From Glycomyces lechevalierae (lineage in GTDB: Bacteria > Actinomycetota > Actinomycetes > Mycobacteriales > Micromonosporaceae), in NCBI RefSeq assembly GCF_027622945.1, contig NZ_JAPZVQ010000005.1, forward strand, positions 72,040 to 136,039: a stretch of DNA of 64,000 nucleotides, given 5' to 3'. Positions 43,707 through 50,858 of the stretch are shown piece by piece. The translations under genes were made by a program, and so were the position numbers. The notes under the pieces are model-generated. The model was not told where the DNA came from. It did not search any database and was given only the letters and a program-made list of their open reading frames with translations. How positions within the stretch are numbered: position 1 is the stretch's first letter; the number at the start of each line of letters is the position of its first letter.

Positions 43707-44705
43707 TTAGAACTGACGGTTCGGAAGCTCGGCCTCGAACTGGTCGGGGCCGAAGACGCCTTCCTCGACCGGCGTGAACTTCTCGGGGCTGCCGCCCTCG
43801 ATGACGTCGACCACGACGTCCATGAGCTGCTCGCCGAAGGCCGGGTTGCACTCGACGATGTAGTTGACCTTGCCGTCGACACCGGCCTGGAAACCGGCCT
43901 TGGAGCCGTCCACGATGATGATCTGGATGTCGGTGCCGGGGGCCTTGCCGGACTCTTCGATCGCCTGGATGGCGCCGAGGCCCATTTCGTCGTTGTGCGC
44001 GTACAGCAGCTGGATGCCGTCGAGACCGTGGGTCGTGATGAAGGTCTCCATCGTCGCCTTGCCCTCTTCGGCGGTGAAGTTGCCGGTCTGGGAGTCGACG
44101 AGCGTGTACGCCACGCCCTTCTCGTCGAGGACGGCGAAGAACCCGGCCTTGCGGTCGTTCGCGGGGGCCGAGCCGGTGGTGCCGGTGAGCTCCAGGATCT
44201 TGAAGTCCGGGGTGGTCGCGAACGTCGTCGCGGCCCACTCGCCGGCGGAGCGGCCCTCGGCCTCGAAGTCCGAGCCGAGTCGGGTCACGTAGAGGTCCTC
44301 GTCGGCGGCTTCGACGCCGCGGTCGGCGAGCACGACCGGGATGCCGGCGTCCGAGGCCTCGGTGAGCACGTCGGTCCAGCCGGTCTCGACCACCGGGGCG
44401 ATCACGATCGCGTCGACGGCCTGGTTGATGAAGGAGCGGACCGCGGCGATCTGCTTCTCCTGGTCCTGCTGGCCGTCGTCGAACTTGAGCTCGGTGATGC
44501 GGTCGTCCGCCGCGGCGGCGTCCTGGACGGACTTGGAGTTGGCGGTGCGCCAAGCGGATTCGGCACCGACCTGCGAGAAGCCGATGACGTACCCGTCACC
44601 GCCGCCGCCGTTGCCATCACCGCCGGAGTCCTCGCCGCACGCGGAGAGGGTGAAGAGGGCTGCGCCGGCGCCGGCGCCGATGCCGGCAAGAGACCGTCGT
44701 TTCAT
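43707..44705 (-). CDS. ytfQ: Galactofuranose-type ABC substrate-binding lipoprotein YtfQ
   Basis: A periplasmic-binding-protein-like lipoprotein of 332 aa. The lipobox LFTLSACG puts the acylated Cys at residue 23, then a Gly/Asp linker. The ligand-binding fold starts YVIGFSQVGAESAWRTANS, the characteristic YtfQ opening, with APVVETGWTDVLTEASDAGIPVVLADRG and LLYAHNDEMGLGAIQAIEESG. YtfQ proteins bind furanose sugars. First gene of the operon; two LacI-type operator-like repeats lie 56-92 bp upstream. Confidence 0.92.
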   Translation of the reverse strand: MKRRSLAGIGAGAGAALFTLSACGEDSGGDGNGGGGDGYVIGFSQVGAESAWRTANSKSVQDAAAADDRITELKFDDGQQDQEKQIAAVRSFINQAVDAIVIAPVVETGWTDVLTEASDAGIPVVLADRGVEAADEDLYVTRLGSDFEAEGRSAGEWAATTFATTPDFKILELTGTTGSAPANDRKAGFFAVLDEKGVAYTLVDSQTGNFTAEEGKATMETFITTHGLDGIQLLYAHNDEMGLGAIQAIEESGKAPGTDIQIIIVDGSKAGFQAGVDGKVNYIVECNPAFGEQLMDVVVDVIEGGSPEKFTPVEEGVFGPDQFEAELPNRQF

Positions 44706-44760
44706 GGGGGTCGCCTTTCAAAGGGTTGTTACGAGGGTTTTCGATATTTGCGCGCGTGCA

Positions 44761-44797
44761 TGTTACCGCTCATATCCTCACCTGTGTTACCGCTCTC
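44761..44797 (-). promoter_or_regulatory. Pair of LacI/GalR-like operator repeats upstream of ytfQ
   Basis: TGTTACCGCTCAT (44761-44773) and TGTTACCGCTCTC (44785-44797) are direct repeats with starts 24 bp apart, about two helical turns. TGTTAnCGnT is the half-site pattern of LacI-family operators. A third partial copy, TTGTTACGAG, occurs at about 44727. A local repressor gene is not present. Binding and sugar response are inferred. Confidence 0.55.
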
Positions 44798-44873
44798 GTC
44801 AACCCGTAAAGGAGCTGTAAAGGCGTAACGATTCAGCAACACGATGCGAGAAAAGCCAAGGTAGATAGCGTTT

Positions 44874-45455
44874 TCAAGCCTGTGAGCCGCGTGGTTTCCA
44901 CAACACGTCGCCGCCCGGGTTCGCTTTCCGAGCCAGCACGAACAGCAGGTCCGAGAGCCGGTTCAAGTACGTGACCGGGACCGCGTGCGTCGTGTCCGGC
45001 TCGGCCTCGAGGAGCGCCCACACGTTCCGCTCGGCCCGCCGCGCCACCGTGCACGCCTGGTGCAGCAGGGCCGCGCCCGGGGTGCCGCCGCGCAGAATGA
45101 AGGACCGCAGCGCCTCCAGGTCCGCGTTGGCCTCGTCGATCCAGCCCTCGAGCCGGGTCACATAGGACTCGTCGATCCGCAGCGGCGGATACTTGGGGTT
45201 TTCGGACACGGGCGTCGAGAGGTCCGCGCCGACGTCGAACAGGTCGTTCTGGACCGCGAGCAGGACCTCCCGCTCCCGTTCCCCGATCTCGCCCGTCTGG
45301 AGCGCCAGGGCGGCGCCGATGACGGCGTTCGCCTCGTCCACGTCGCCGTAGGCCGCGAGCCGGACGTGCGTCTTGGGAACGCGCGAGAAGTCGGCGAGGC
45401 CGGTCGTGCCGTCGTCGCCGGTCTTCGTATAAATCCTGGTGAGATTGACCGCCAT
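44874..45455 (-). CDS. pduO: ATP:cob(I)alamin adenosyltransferase (PduO type)
   Basis: Converts cob(I)alamin and ATP to adenosylcobalamin; 193 aa, trimeric cytoplasmic enzyme. Diagnostic segments are RIYTKTGDDGTTGLADFSRV, the basic RLAAYGDVDEANAVIG, FILRGGTPGAALLHQACTVARRAERNVW and YLNRLSDLLFVLARKAN. In many actinobacteria it sits after atpC-DUF2550; here it lies 10 kb away. The ATG at 45455 is probably leaderless, from the promoter shared with the dehydrogenase gene. Confidence 0.95.
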   Translation of the reverse strand: MAVNLTRIYTKTGDDGTTGLADFSRVPKTHVRLAAYGDVDEANAVIGAALALQTGEIGEREREVLLAVQNDLFDVGADLSTPVSENPKYPPLRIDESYVTRLEGWIDEANADLEALRSFILRGGTPGAALLHQACTVARRAERNVWALLEAEPDTTHAVPVTYLNRLSDLLFVLARKANPGGDVLWKPRGSQA

Positions 45456-45479
45456 GCACCGACCATATAGCCTCGCCCC
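45456..45479. promoter_or_regulatory. 24-bp bidirectional leaderless promoter
   Basis: The whole gap between two divergent ATG codons is 24 bp. Its centre, CATATAG (45464-45470), reads TATAGC on the plus strand and TATATG on the minus strand. Each lies 8 nt before its start codon, the spacing of actinobacterial leaderless -10 boxes. The two -10 elements overlap, so the two transcripts should compete. The -35 regions, if any, lie inside the opposite genes. Confidence 0.65.
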
Positions 45480-47234
45480 ATGGCAAAAGTCACGGTAATC
45501 GGTTCGGGACTCATGGGTTCCGGGATCGCGCAGGTCACGAGCCTGGGCGGTTGGGACGTCACGTTGATCGACACGGACAAGGGCGCGCTCGAGCGCGCAC
45601 GGGCCGCCATCCGCGGCTCGCTGGACCGCTTCGTCGCCAAGGAGAAGGTCACCGCGGAGGACGCGGAGGCCGCGCAGTCGCGCATCACCGTCAGCACCGA
45701 CCTCGACGAGGCCGCGGGGTCGAGGATCGCCGTCGAGGCGGTCTTCGAGCGTCTCGCGGTCAAGCAGGAGGTCTTCCGCACGCTCTCGGGCATCTGCTCG
45801 CCGGAGACCGTCCTCGCGACGAACACCTCTGCCATCCCGATCACGGAGATCGCCGCCGCCGCAACGCATCCCGAGCGGGTCGTGGGCACCCACTTCTTCT
45901 CGCCCGTGCCGATGATGCAGCTCTGCGAGCTCGTGCGCGGCATCCACACCAGCGACGAGGCGCTCGACACCGCGCGCCGCTTCGCCGAGTCCGCCGGGAA
46001 GACCTGCGTGGTCGTCAACCGCGACGTCGCCGGGTTCGCGACCACCCGCCTCATCTGCGCGTTCGTGAACGAGGCGGCCCGGCTCGTGGAGGACGGCGTG
46101 ATCTCCGCCGAGGACCTCGACACCGCCTGCCGGCTCGGCTTCGGCCACCCGATGGGCCCGCTCGCCACGGCCGACCTCACCGGGATCGACGTGATCACGC
46201 ACGCCACCGAGAACATCTACGAGGACACCGCGGACCCGAAGTTCTTCCCGCCCGCGCTCCTGCGCCGCCTCGTCGCGGCCGGCGAGATCGGCCGCAAGAG
46301 CGGCAAGGGATTCTTCGACTACAGCGAGTTATCCACAGCCCTGTGGATACAGCGAAACGGCGCGGACCAGGAGGTCCGCGCCGTTCTTCGCTGTCTGCTA
46401 CTTCACCACGAGGGTCGCACGCGCCGGCGCGAGCACCTTCTCGCCGCCGCTCGTGACGGTCATCGCCAGTTCGACCGAGGTCGCGTCGAGCTTGCGGATC
46501 TTGCCTTCCACGACCACTTCGGCACCGCCGTCGGCGGGCACCACGACGGGCTTCGCGAAGCGCGCCGAAAAGTCGGTGAGGGTCGCGTCGAGCCCGGCGC
46601 CCCTGCTCCACTCGCGCACCGCGCGGGAGACGAGGCCCATCGTGTACATGCCGTGGGCGATCACGTCAGGGAGTCCGGCGGCCTTGGCCGCGGCTTCGTC
46701 CTGGTGGATCGGGTTCTGGTCCCCGGAGGCGTCGGCGTAGGCCACGAGGTCGGCCCGCGTGACGGCGAACGCCGAGGTGAACACGGTCTGGCCCGCTTCG
46801 AGTCCGGTGAGGCTCATGCCGCGTCCCCCGCCACGAAGAGGGTGGTCCACACCTCGGCAGCCAGGCCGTCGCCGTCGGCGACGTCGGTGCGCAGCGCGAG
46901 GAGGTCGTTCCCGGCGACGGACTTGATCGACTCGATGGTCGAGGCGCACGTCACCGCCGCACCGGCCCGCAGCTCGCGGTGGTACGCGAAACGCTGCTCG
47001 CGGTGCAGGACGCGGCTCCAGTCGAGCCCGAAGTCGGGGTCGTCGATGAGCCGCTCCGCCGCGGGCAGCGTGAGCGATATCAAGAACGTAGGCGGAACCG
47101 TTCCGTCGTCGTCCAGGCCGAGGGCCTGGGCGAAACGGGTCACCGCATCCGCGGTGATGACCACGGGTTCAGTGGGCGGCAAAGACCGACCTGCGTACGA
47201 AGTGTTGAGCATGTACCGGAGCGGTGGGGACTAG
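45480..47234 (+). CDS. 3-hydroxybutyryl-CoA dehydrogenase with lost stop codon
   Basis: NAD-dependent 3-hydroxyacyl-CoA dehydrogenase. The first about 283 residues are complete: Rossmann motif [44 protein letters not shown] with the catalytic His, [31 protein letters not shown] and the normal end [11 protein letters not shown]. Homologues stop about here, but no stop occurs until 47232. The frame runs through a DnaA-box-like palindrome, a perfect terminator and antisense across hadB and hadA, giving a nominal 584 aa. The extra 300 residues are shadow sequence (Arg/His/Gly-rich). A real protein probably ends early by transcript termination, or the stop was lost by mutation or sequence error. 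Confidence 0.8.
   Translation: MAKVTVIGSGLMGSGIAQVTSLGGWDVTLIDTDKGALERARAAIRGSLDRFVAKEKVTAEDAEAAQSRITVSTDLDEAAGSRIAVEAVFERLAVKQEVFRTLSGICSPETVLATNTSAIPITEIAAAATHPERVVGTHFFSPVPMMQLCELVRGIHTSDEALDTARRFAESAGKTCVVVNRDVAGFATTRLICAFVNEAARLVEDGVISAEDLDTACRLGFGHPMGPLATADLTGIDVITHATENIYEDTADPKFFPPALLRRLVAAGEIGRKSGKGFFDYSELSTALWIQRNGADQEVRAVLRCLLLHHEGRTRRREHLLAAARDGHRQFDRGRVELADLAFHDHFGTAVGGHHDGLREARRKVGEGRVEPGAPAPLAHRAGDEAHRVHAVGDHVRESGGLGRGFVLVDRVLVPGGVGVGHEVGPRDGERRGEHGLARFESGEAHAASPATKRVVHTSAARPSPSATSVRSARRSFPATDLIDSMVEAHVTAAPARSSRWYAKRCSRCRTRLQSSPKSGSSMSRSAAGSVSDIKNVGGTVPSSSRPRAWAKRVTASAVMTTGSVGGKDRPAYEVLSMYRSGGD
46329..46349. repeat. DnaA-box-like palindrome at the dehydrogenase 3' end
   Basis: TTATCCACA (46329-46337) is a perfect match to the consensus DnaA box. 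It is followed 4 nt later by the reverse TGTGGATA, making the dyad TATCCACAG-CC-CTGTGGATA. It sits exactly where the gene should have a stop and 7 nt before the terminator stem. It is a single site with no cluster, so it is not an origin. Confidence 0.6.
46356..46385. terminator. Bidirectional terminator between the dehydrogenase and hadB
   Basis: AACGGCGCGGACC (46356-46368) pairs perfectly with GGTCCGCGCCGTT (46373-46385) over AGGA; outer AGCGA and TCGCT extend the stem. It lies 13 nt past the hadB stop and just after the dehydrogenase's expected end. Confidence 0.85.
46398..46817 (-). CDS. hadB: (3R)-hydroxyacyl-ACP dehydratase subunit HadB (MaoC-like)
   Basis: Hot-dog-fold dehydratase subunit of 139 aa for fatty-acid elongation. 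It carries the catalytic hydratase motif: [35 protein letters not shown] with Asp and His. [16 protein letters not shown] is the following family strand. It pairs with HadA, whose stop overlaps its start by 4 nt. Unlike mycobacteria there is no hadC in the block. Confidence 0.93.
   Translation of the reverse strand: MSLTGLEAGQTVFTSAFAVTRADLVAYADASGDQNPIHQDEAAAKAAGLPDVIAHGMYTMGLVSRAVREWSRGAGLDATLTDFSARFAKPVVVPADGGAEVVVEGKIRKLDATSVELAMTVTSGGEKVLAPARATLVVK
46814..47212 (-). CDS. hadA: (3R)-hydroxyacyl-ACP dehydratase subunit HadA (MaoC N-like)
   Basis: Non-catalytic hot-dog partner of HadB, 132 aa. It has the substrate-binding segments [73 protein letters not shown] and [14 protein letters not shown]. 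The dehydratase His of the MaoC motif is absent, as expected. The start is ATG at 47212, 18 nt after the rpmG stop. The tRNA-Thr/tRNA-Met/rpmG/hadA/hadB order is the conserved actinobacterial one. Confidence 0.93.
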   Translation of the reverse strand: MLNTSYAGRSLPPTEPVVITADAVTRFAQALGLDDDGTVPPTFLISLTLPAAERLIDDPDFGLDWSRVLHREQRFAYHRELRAGAAVTCASTIESIKSVAGNDLLALRTDVADGDGLAAEVWTTLFVAGDAA

Positions 47235-47398
47235 CGGGTCTCTTTGTGAGTCCGCGAGACCTTGCACCTCGGGCAGTACTTCTTGAGCTCGAGCCGGTCG
47301 GGGTGGTTCCGACGGTTCTTCTTCGTGACGTAGTTGCGCTCTTTGCACTCCACGCACGCCATGGTGATCTTGGGGCGGACGTCAGTAGCCTTGGCCAC
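47231..47398 (-). CDS. rpmG: 50S ribosomal protein L33
   Basis: Small ribosomal protein of 55 aa, read on the minus strand: [20 protein letters not shown], then [20 protein letters not shown] and [15 protein letters not shown]. Two CxxC pairs (CVEC and CPRC) make the zinc-ribbon form of L33. The start is GTG at 47398, with AGGAAGG 9 nt upstream. Its terminus lies 18 nt before hadA. Conserved neighbour of the two tRNA genes. Confidence 0.95.
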   Translation of the reverse strand: MAKATDVRPKITMACVECKERNYVTKKNRRNHPDRLELKKYCPRCKVSRTHKETR

Positions 47399-47456
47399 GA
47401 TGAGTGCCTTCCTCTAACGCGGCCTGCCGGGATGACGGGCCGTTCTTGAACAAAAC

Positions 47457-47493
47457 AAAGCGTCGACCAGAGTATCTCGGTGGTCGACGCTTT
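47457..47493 (-). terminator. Terminator after tRNA-Met
   Basis: AAAGCGTCGACCA (47457-47469) and TGGTCGACGCTTT (47481-47493) make a perfect 13-bp stem; the minus strand continues TGTTTTGTT. It separates the tRNAs from rpmG. Confidence 0.9.
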
Positions 47494-47500
47494 ACAAAAG

Positions 47501-47572
47501 TAGCGATGGGCAGGATCGAACTGCCGACACAACGATTATGAGTCGTTTGCTCTACCACTGAGCTACACCGCC
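47501..47572 (-). tRNA. tRNA-Met (anticodon CAT, elongator)
   Basis: 72 nt. The acceptor GGCGGTG pairs with CATCGCT (two wobble pairs), discriminator A, no encoded CCA. The D arm is GCTC-AGTGGTA-GAGC; the anticodon stem AACGA/TCGTT holds the loop CTCATAA, anticodon CAU. The paired first acceptor base (G1 with U72) argues for an elongator rather than an initiator, where position 1 is unpaired. Confidence 0.92.
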
Positions 47573-47656
47573 GTGCGCTCACTGCCACCAGATGGCACTG
47601 CGTGAGCAGAAAACCTGTGAGCAGTACAGCACTCGAATGGTTCCGGAGTGCTTCCG

Positions 47657-47729
47657 AGCCCCCTTACGGAATCGAACCGTAGACCTTCTCCTTACCATGG
47701 AGACGCTCTGCCGACTGAGCTAAGGGGGC
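47657..47729 (-). tRNA. tRNA-Thr (anticodon GGT)
   Basis: 73 nt. The acceptor GCCCCCT pairs with AGGGGGC; discriminator T, no encoded CCA. Anticodon stem TCTCC/GGAGA around ATGGTAA gives anticodon GGU (reads ACC/ACU). It overlaps the stop of the upstream GGDEF-EAL frame by 10 nt. Confidence 0.93.
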
Positions 47730-50374
47730 GATCGCGAGGCTTCCCTCGCGGCCTTGACAAGAGTACATGACGGGCCGCCCGGAGCGAACACGGGGCCCGC
47801 CTTGCGGTGCGGGCCACAACGGGCCCGATCGGCCGCCCGGAGGCGGGTCTTCCCGGTGCCGCCGCAGGCCTCGGCGACCCTTGCGAGCCGTAAACGGGTC
47901 CAGTGGTCGAGCCATGCGGCGAAGCGGTCGGCCGGGAGCGGACGCGAGAAGTAGTACCCCTGACCGGCCTCGCAGTGGAGCTCGCGGAGCTCCTCGACGG
48001 TCTGGTGGGCCTCGATGCCCTCGGCCACGACGTCGATCGCGAAGTGCCGGGCGAGGCCCAGGACCGCCTCCACGATCGCGCGGTCGTCCGCGTCGGTCGC
48101 CATGCCCTGCACGAACCGCAGGTCGATCTTGATCTCCTGCACCGGCAGCCGGCGCAGGTACGCGAGCGAGGAGTACCCGGTCCCGAAGTCGTCCACGGAC
48201 AGGCGCACGCCCATCTCGTGCAGGCGGTCGAGCGCAGGCGTGAGCCGCGGCTCACCTGAGACCACGTCGTCCTCGGTGATCTCGAACGTCAACCGCTCCG
48301 GCGCCACCCCGTGCCGTTCGAGGAGCGAGGCGACCTTGTCCGGGAAGTCCTTGTCCGCGAGCGTGCGCGGCGAGAGGTTCACCGCCATCGGCAGCGGCCC
48401 GTCCTCGCCGGCCCATTCTGCCGAGCGCCGCAGCGCCTCGTCGAGCACCATCTCGGTGAGCGCCCCGAGCTGCCCGGTCGACCCGGCGATCGGGATGAAC
48501 TCCTCGGGCGCGACGAGCCCGAACGTCGGGTGCGGCCACCGCACCAGTGCCTCAGCGCCGAGCACCACGCCCGTGTCGAGGCGGACCTTCGGCTGGAAGT
48601 GCACTTCGAGCCGGCCCCGGTCGAGCGCCCGCCGCAGGTCGGCGGCGAGGCCGATGCGGCGCAGGCTCTCGGATTCGAGGCCGGAGTGGTAGAGCTGCAC
48701 GCCGTCGGCGGCGGTCTTCGCCTGCCGTGTGGCGCCGTCCGCGCGCTTGAGGAGCTCGTCCGCGTCCGCGGCGAAGTCCGGGTGCGTGACGACCCCCACC
48801 GCCGCCGAAAGACTCACGGCGACCCCGCCGACCTCGAAGGGCCCCTGGACGGCCGCGCGCAGGCGCCGGGCCGTGTCGAGCGCTTCATCGGTGGAGGCGA
48901 GGCGGGTCTGGAGGATGAACTCGTCGGAGTCGATGCGCCCCAGGAACGAAGCCGCGGGCGCGTGGGCCTTGAGCCGCTTCGCGAACTCCTTCAGCGCGGT
49001 GTCACCCGCCTCGTGGCCGAGCGCGTCGTTGATCTCGTGGAGCGAGTCCACATCGAACATGAAGACCGCGACGACCTCGTTCGGCACCGTGATCGACAGC
49101 GCCTCCTGCAGCGCCGCGAGGGACCGGCGGCGACTCGGGAGCCCGGTGAGCGGGTCGTGGTACGCGTCGTACCGGAGCTGGTCGAGGAGGCGCTCGTTCT
49201 GGACCGCGATGCCGACGTTGGCGGCGATGGTCTCCATGAGCTGCAGGTCCACCGGCTCGAAGTGGGAGATCTCCCCGCCGATGCGGTCGGCCACGGACAG
49301 GCAGCCGTACACCTCGTCGCCGGACCGCAGCGGCAGCAGCATCGCGCCGCGCAGCCCCGCCTCCTCGAGGGTCGCCCGCTGTTCGCGGGTGCCGTTCTTC
49401 GGGCTCAGCAGCAAGCCCTTGCCGGATTCCATGACCTCGCGCTGGAGCGCATCGGGAATCGGGTCCAGGTCCGTGAGCCCGGCGTCGTCGAGCGTCGAGG
49501 TCAGCCGAATCTGCGGGTACCTGCCCGCGGCCGGGACCCAGACCGTCGCCGACTCGGCCGAGAGGATGTCCCGCAGCCGCCCGAGCATCGCGTCGATGAG
49601 CCGGTTGGACCGCACCGAGTCGACCACGAGCTGCGTGAAGGCGTTGAGCTCGCGGAGCACGTGACGCTGCCGGCGGAGCGCGGCGTAGCTGCGGGCGAGG
49701 TAGATGAACGCGATGACGATGAGCCCGATGAAGATCGAGGTCCACATCGTCGCCGAGAGCAGCACGAGGAAGATCAGGCCGACGCACGCGGCGAGGACGG
49801 GCCCGATCATGGTGAGCGCGAACCCGGCCCACGCGTGGACCACGGCCCCCCAGCCGGTCATGAAGAAGAACATCGCCGAGAGGAAGAGGGTGGTCACCAC
49901 CCCGATGAGGACGATCGCGGAGATCAGGACCAGCCACGTGCGGGGGTCGGTGGCGGCGCCGAGGGTCATGTACTGGACGTAGACCGCGCCCACCGCGGTG
50001 CTCGTCGTGGTCACCCCGGTGTTGAAGACGGGCTTGAGCAGCCCGATGTCCTCGCGGACGTAACGCCGCCCGAAGAAGATCGCCGCCGCGACGAACTTGG
50101 TCGCCACGACCCAGAACGGCGGCAGGTAGAACAGCGCCACGACCATCGGGATGTCCGTCAGGTTGAACGCGATCCCGGTGCCGCGGGCATGATGCTGGAC
50201 CAGCAGGCCCTGGCATACGAAGAACGAGGCCGTGAAGATGATCAGCTGCAGGACGGGGTACGACGGCGGGGGCCCGAGTACCACGAGCCACGCGAGCCCG
50301 GCGGCGAACACGCCGCCGGAGATCACTTGCGGCATGGCCTCGCGCACGGTCGAAGCCCGGCCTGTCATCGGCAT
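47720..50374 (-). CDS. Membrane GAF-GGDEF-EAL protein (c-di-GMP phosphodiesterase, degenerate cyclase)
   Basis: An 884-aa c-di-GMP signalling protein. The N-terminal membrane sensor has about seven helices (residues 15-225), then a GAF domain (about 250-400), a GGDEF domain (about 410-565) and an EAL domain (about 580-820). The cyclase signature is degenerate (RIDSDEF in place of GGDEF), so it is likely inactive or regulatory. EAL residues are present (AEALVRW, NLSPR, FEITED, DDFGTGYSS, EIKID, VAEGIE), so phosphodiesterase activity is expected. After the normal EAL end (RFAAWLDHWTR) the frame runs on through a copy of the 24-bp element (RLRLARVAE) and about 50 low-complexity residues into tRNA-Thr. 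Confidence 0.9.
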   Translation of the reverse strand: MPMTGRASTVREAMPQVISGGVFAAGLAWLVVLGPPPSYPVLQLIIFTASFFVCQGLLVQHHARGTGIAFNLTDIPMVVALFYLPPFWVVATKFVAAAIFFGRRYVREDIGLLKPVFNTGVTTTSTAVGAVYVQYMTLGAATDPRTWLVLISAIVLIGVVTTLFLSAMFFFMTGWGAVVHAWAGFALTMIGPVLAACVGLIFLVLLSATMWTSIFIGLIVIAFIYLARSYAALRRQRHVLRELNAFTQLVVDSVRSNRLIDAMLGRLRDILSAESATVWVPAAGRYPQIRLTSTLDDAGLTDLDPIPDALQREVMESGKGLLLSPKNGTREQRATLEEAGLRGAMLLPLRSGDEVYGCLSVADRIGGEISHFEPVDLQLMETIAANVGIAVQNERLLDQLRYDAYHDPLTGLPSRRRSLAALQEALSITVPNEVVAVFMFDVDSLHEINDALGHEAGDTALKEFAKRLKAHAPAASFLGRIDSDEFILQTRLASTDEALDTARRLRAAVQGPFEVGGVAVSLSAAVGVVTHPDFAADADELLKRADGATRQAKTAADGVQLYHSGLESESLRRIGLAADLRRALDRGRLEVHFQPKVRLDTGVVLGAEALVRWPHPTFGLVAPEEFIPIAGSTGQLGALTEMVLDEALRRSAEWAGEDGPLPMAVNLSPRTLADKDFPDKVASLLERHGVAPERLTFEITEDDVVSGEPRLTPALDRLHEMGVRLSVDDFGTGYSSLAYLRRLPVQEIKIDLRFVQGMATDADDRAIVEAVLGLARHFAIDVVAEGIEAHQTVEELRELHCEAGQGYYFSRPLPADRFAAWLDHWTRLRLARVAEACGGTGKTRLRAADRARCGPHRKAGPVFAPGGPSCTLVKAAREASRSPP
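47870..47893 (-). repeat. Dispersed 24-bp element, copy 6 (inside coding sequence)
   Basis: On the minus strand TTACGGCTCGCAAGGGTCGC then CGAG. It encodes LRLARVAE in the frame of the GGDEF-EAL gene, just after the normal domain end. Same frame as in the ABC ATPase copy, with the rare TTA codon first. Confidence 0.65.
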
Positions 50375-50404
50375 CGCATGCTGACCATCTCCGGTCGCCA
50401 GGTG

Positions 50405-50584
50405 CTAGTTGAGTTCTCCCGAGCCCAACGTGGACACGTTGTTGAGTTCACCGGATCCGGCGGAGTTGAGTTCGCCCGAGCCGCCGGCGCTGGCGGCCGA
50501 CGCGGTCCCGGCGATGATGCCGAGCGCGAGGAGACCCGCGGCGACGGCGGCGCCGAGTCGCTTGAAGATTCTGACCGGTTTCAC
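50405..50584 (-). CDS. Tiny secreted peptide with three GSGELN repeats
   Basis: A 59-aa protein below usual gene-calling limits. The start is GTG at 50584 with a perfect GGGAGG 5 nt upstream. Residues 1-30 are a clear signal peptide (VKPVRIFKRLGAAVAAGLLA, LGIIAGTASA), likely cut after ASA at residue 30. The mature part of about 29 aa holds three copies of GSGELN (residues 35-40, 43-48 and 54-59), the last ending exactly at the stop. I know no family with this pattern. The next gene on the same strand is the GGDEF-EAL protein; the divergent neighbour is the iron-regulated heme oxygenase. Confidence 0.7.
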   Translation of the reverse strand: MKPVRIFKRLGAAVAAGLLALGIIAGTASAASAGGSGELNSAGSGELNNVSTLGSGELN

Positions 50585-50711
50585 GAGGCCTCCCGTGAGG
50601 TGTGGGAATGTGCTGTCAAGGGGACCAGTAGAGCCATGGTGCCACAGTCGGCTCTCCGCGGGGAAGGCTTGCGACCGTGATTCTCGCGCTCTTTCTGGTT
50701 CAGCCGTACGG

Positions 50712-50726
50712 GTGAGCACGGCTCAC
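50712..50726. promoter_or_regulatory. 15-bp dyad between the GSGELN peptide and heme oxygenase
   Basis: GTGAGC-ACG-GCTCAC is a perfect dyad 128 bp before the peptide start and 133 bp before the heme oxygenase start. It looks like a regulator half-site pair. It resembles a Crp site (GTGA-N6-TCAC) but the spacer is N7, so the factor is unknown. Confidence 0.4.
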
Positions 50727-50801
50727 GTCCCATTCTCGCCGATGGCCGCGGCGGCCTCGCTCACGGGTCGGGCGTTCACATGCCCGCCGTTGCTCGATCA
50801 T

Positions 50802-50820
50802 GTAGGTTAGGCTCGCCTTA
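50802..50820. promoter_or_regulatory. IdeR/DmdR iron box
   Basis: GTAGGTTAGGCTCGCCTTA matches about 16 of 19 positions of the DtxR-family iron box TTAGGTTAGGCTCACCTAA, with a perfect AGGTTAGGCT core. It lies 38 bp before the heme oxygenase start. Repression by the iron-bound regulator when iron is ample is expected. Confidence 0.8.
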
Positions 50821-50858
50821 CTCGTGAAGACGATCGCTGTTCGATAAGGAATGCGCAC

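Noticed and set aside
46329..46349. Replication origin
   Set aside because: Only two DnaA-like boxes in a dyad, no AT-rich region, and no dnaA, dnaN or gyrase genes nearby.
50712..50726. Crp binding site
   Set aside because: Spacer is 7 nt, not 6, and symmetric bases beyond GTGA/TCAC do not fit the Crp consensus; listed only as an unknown dyad.
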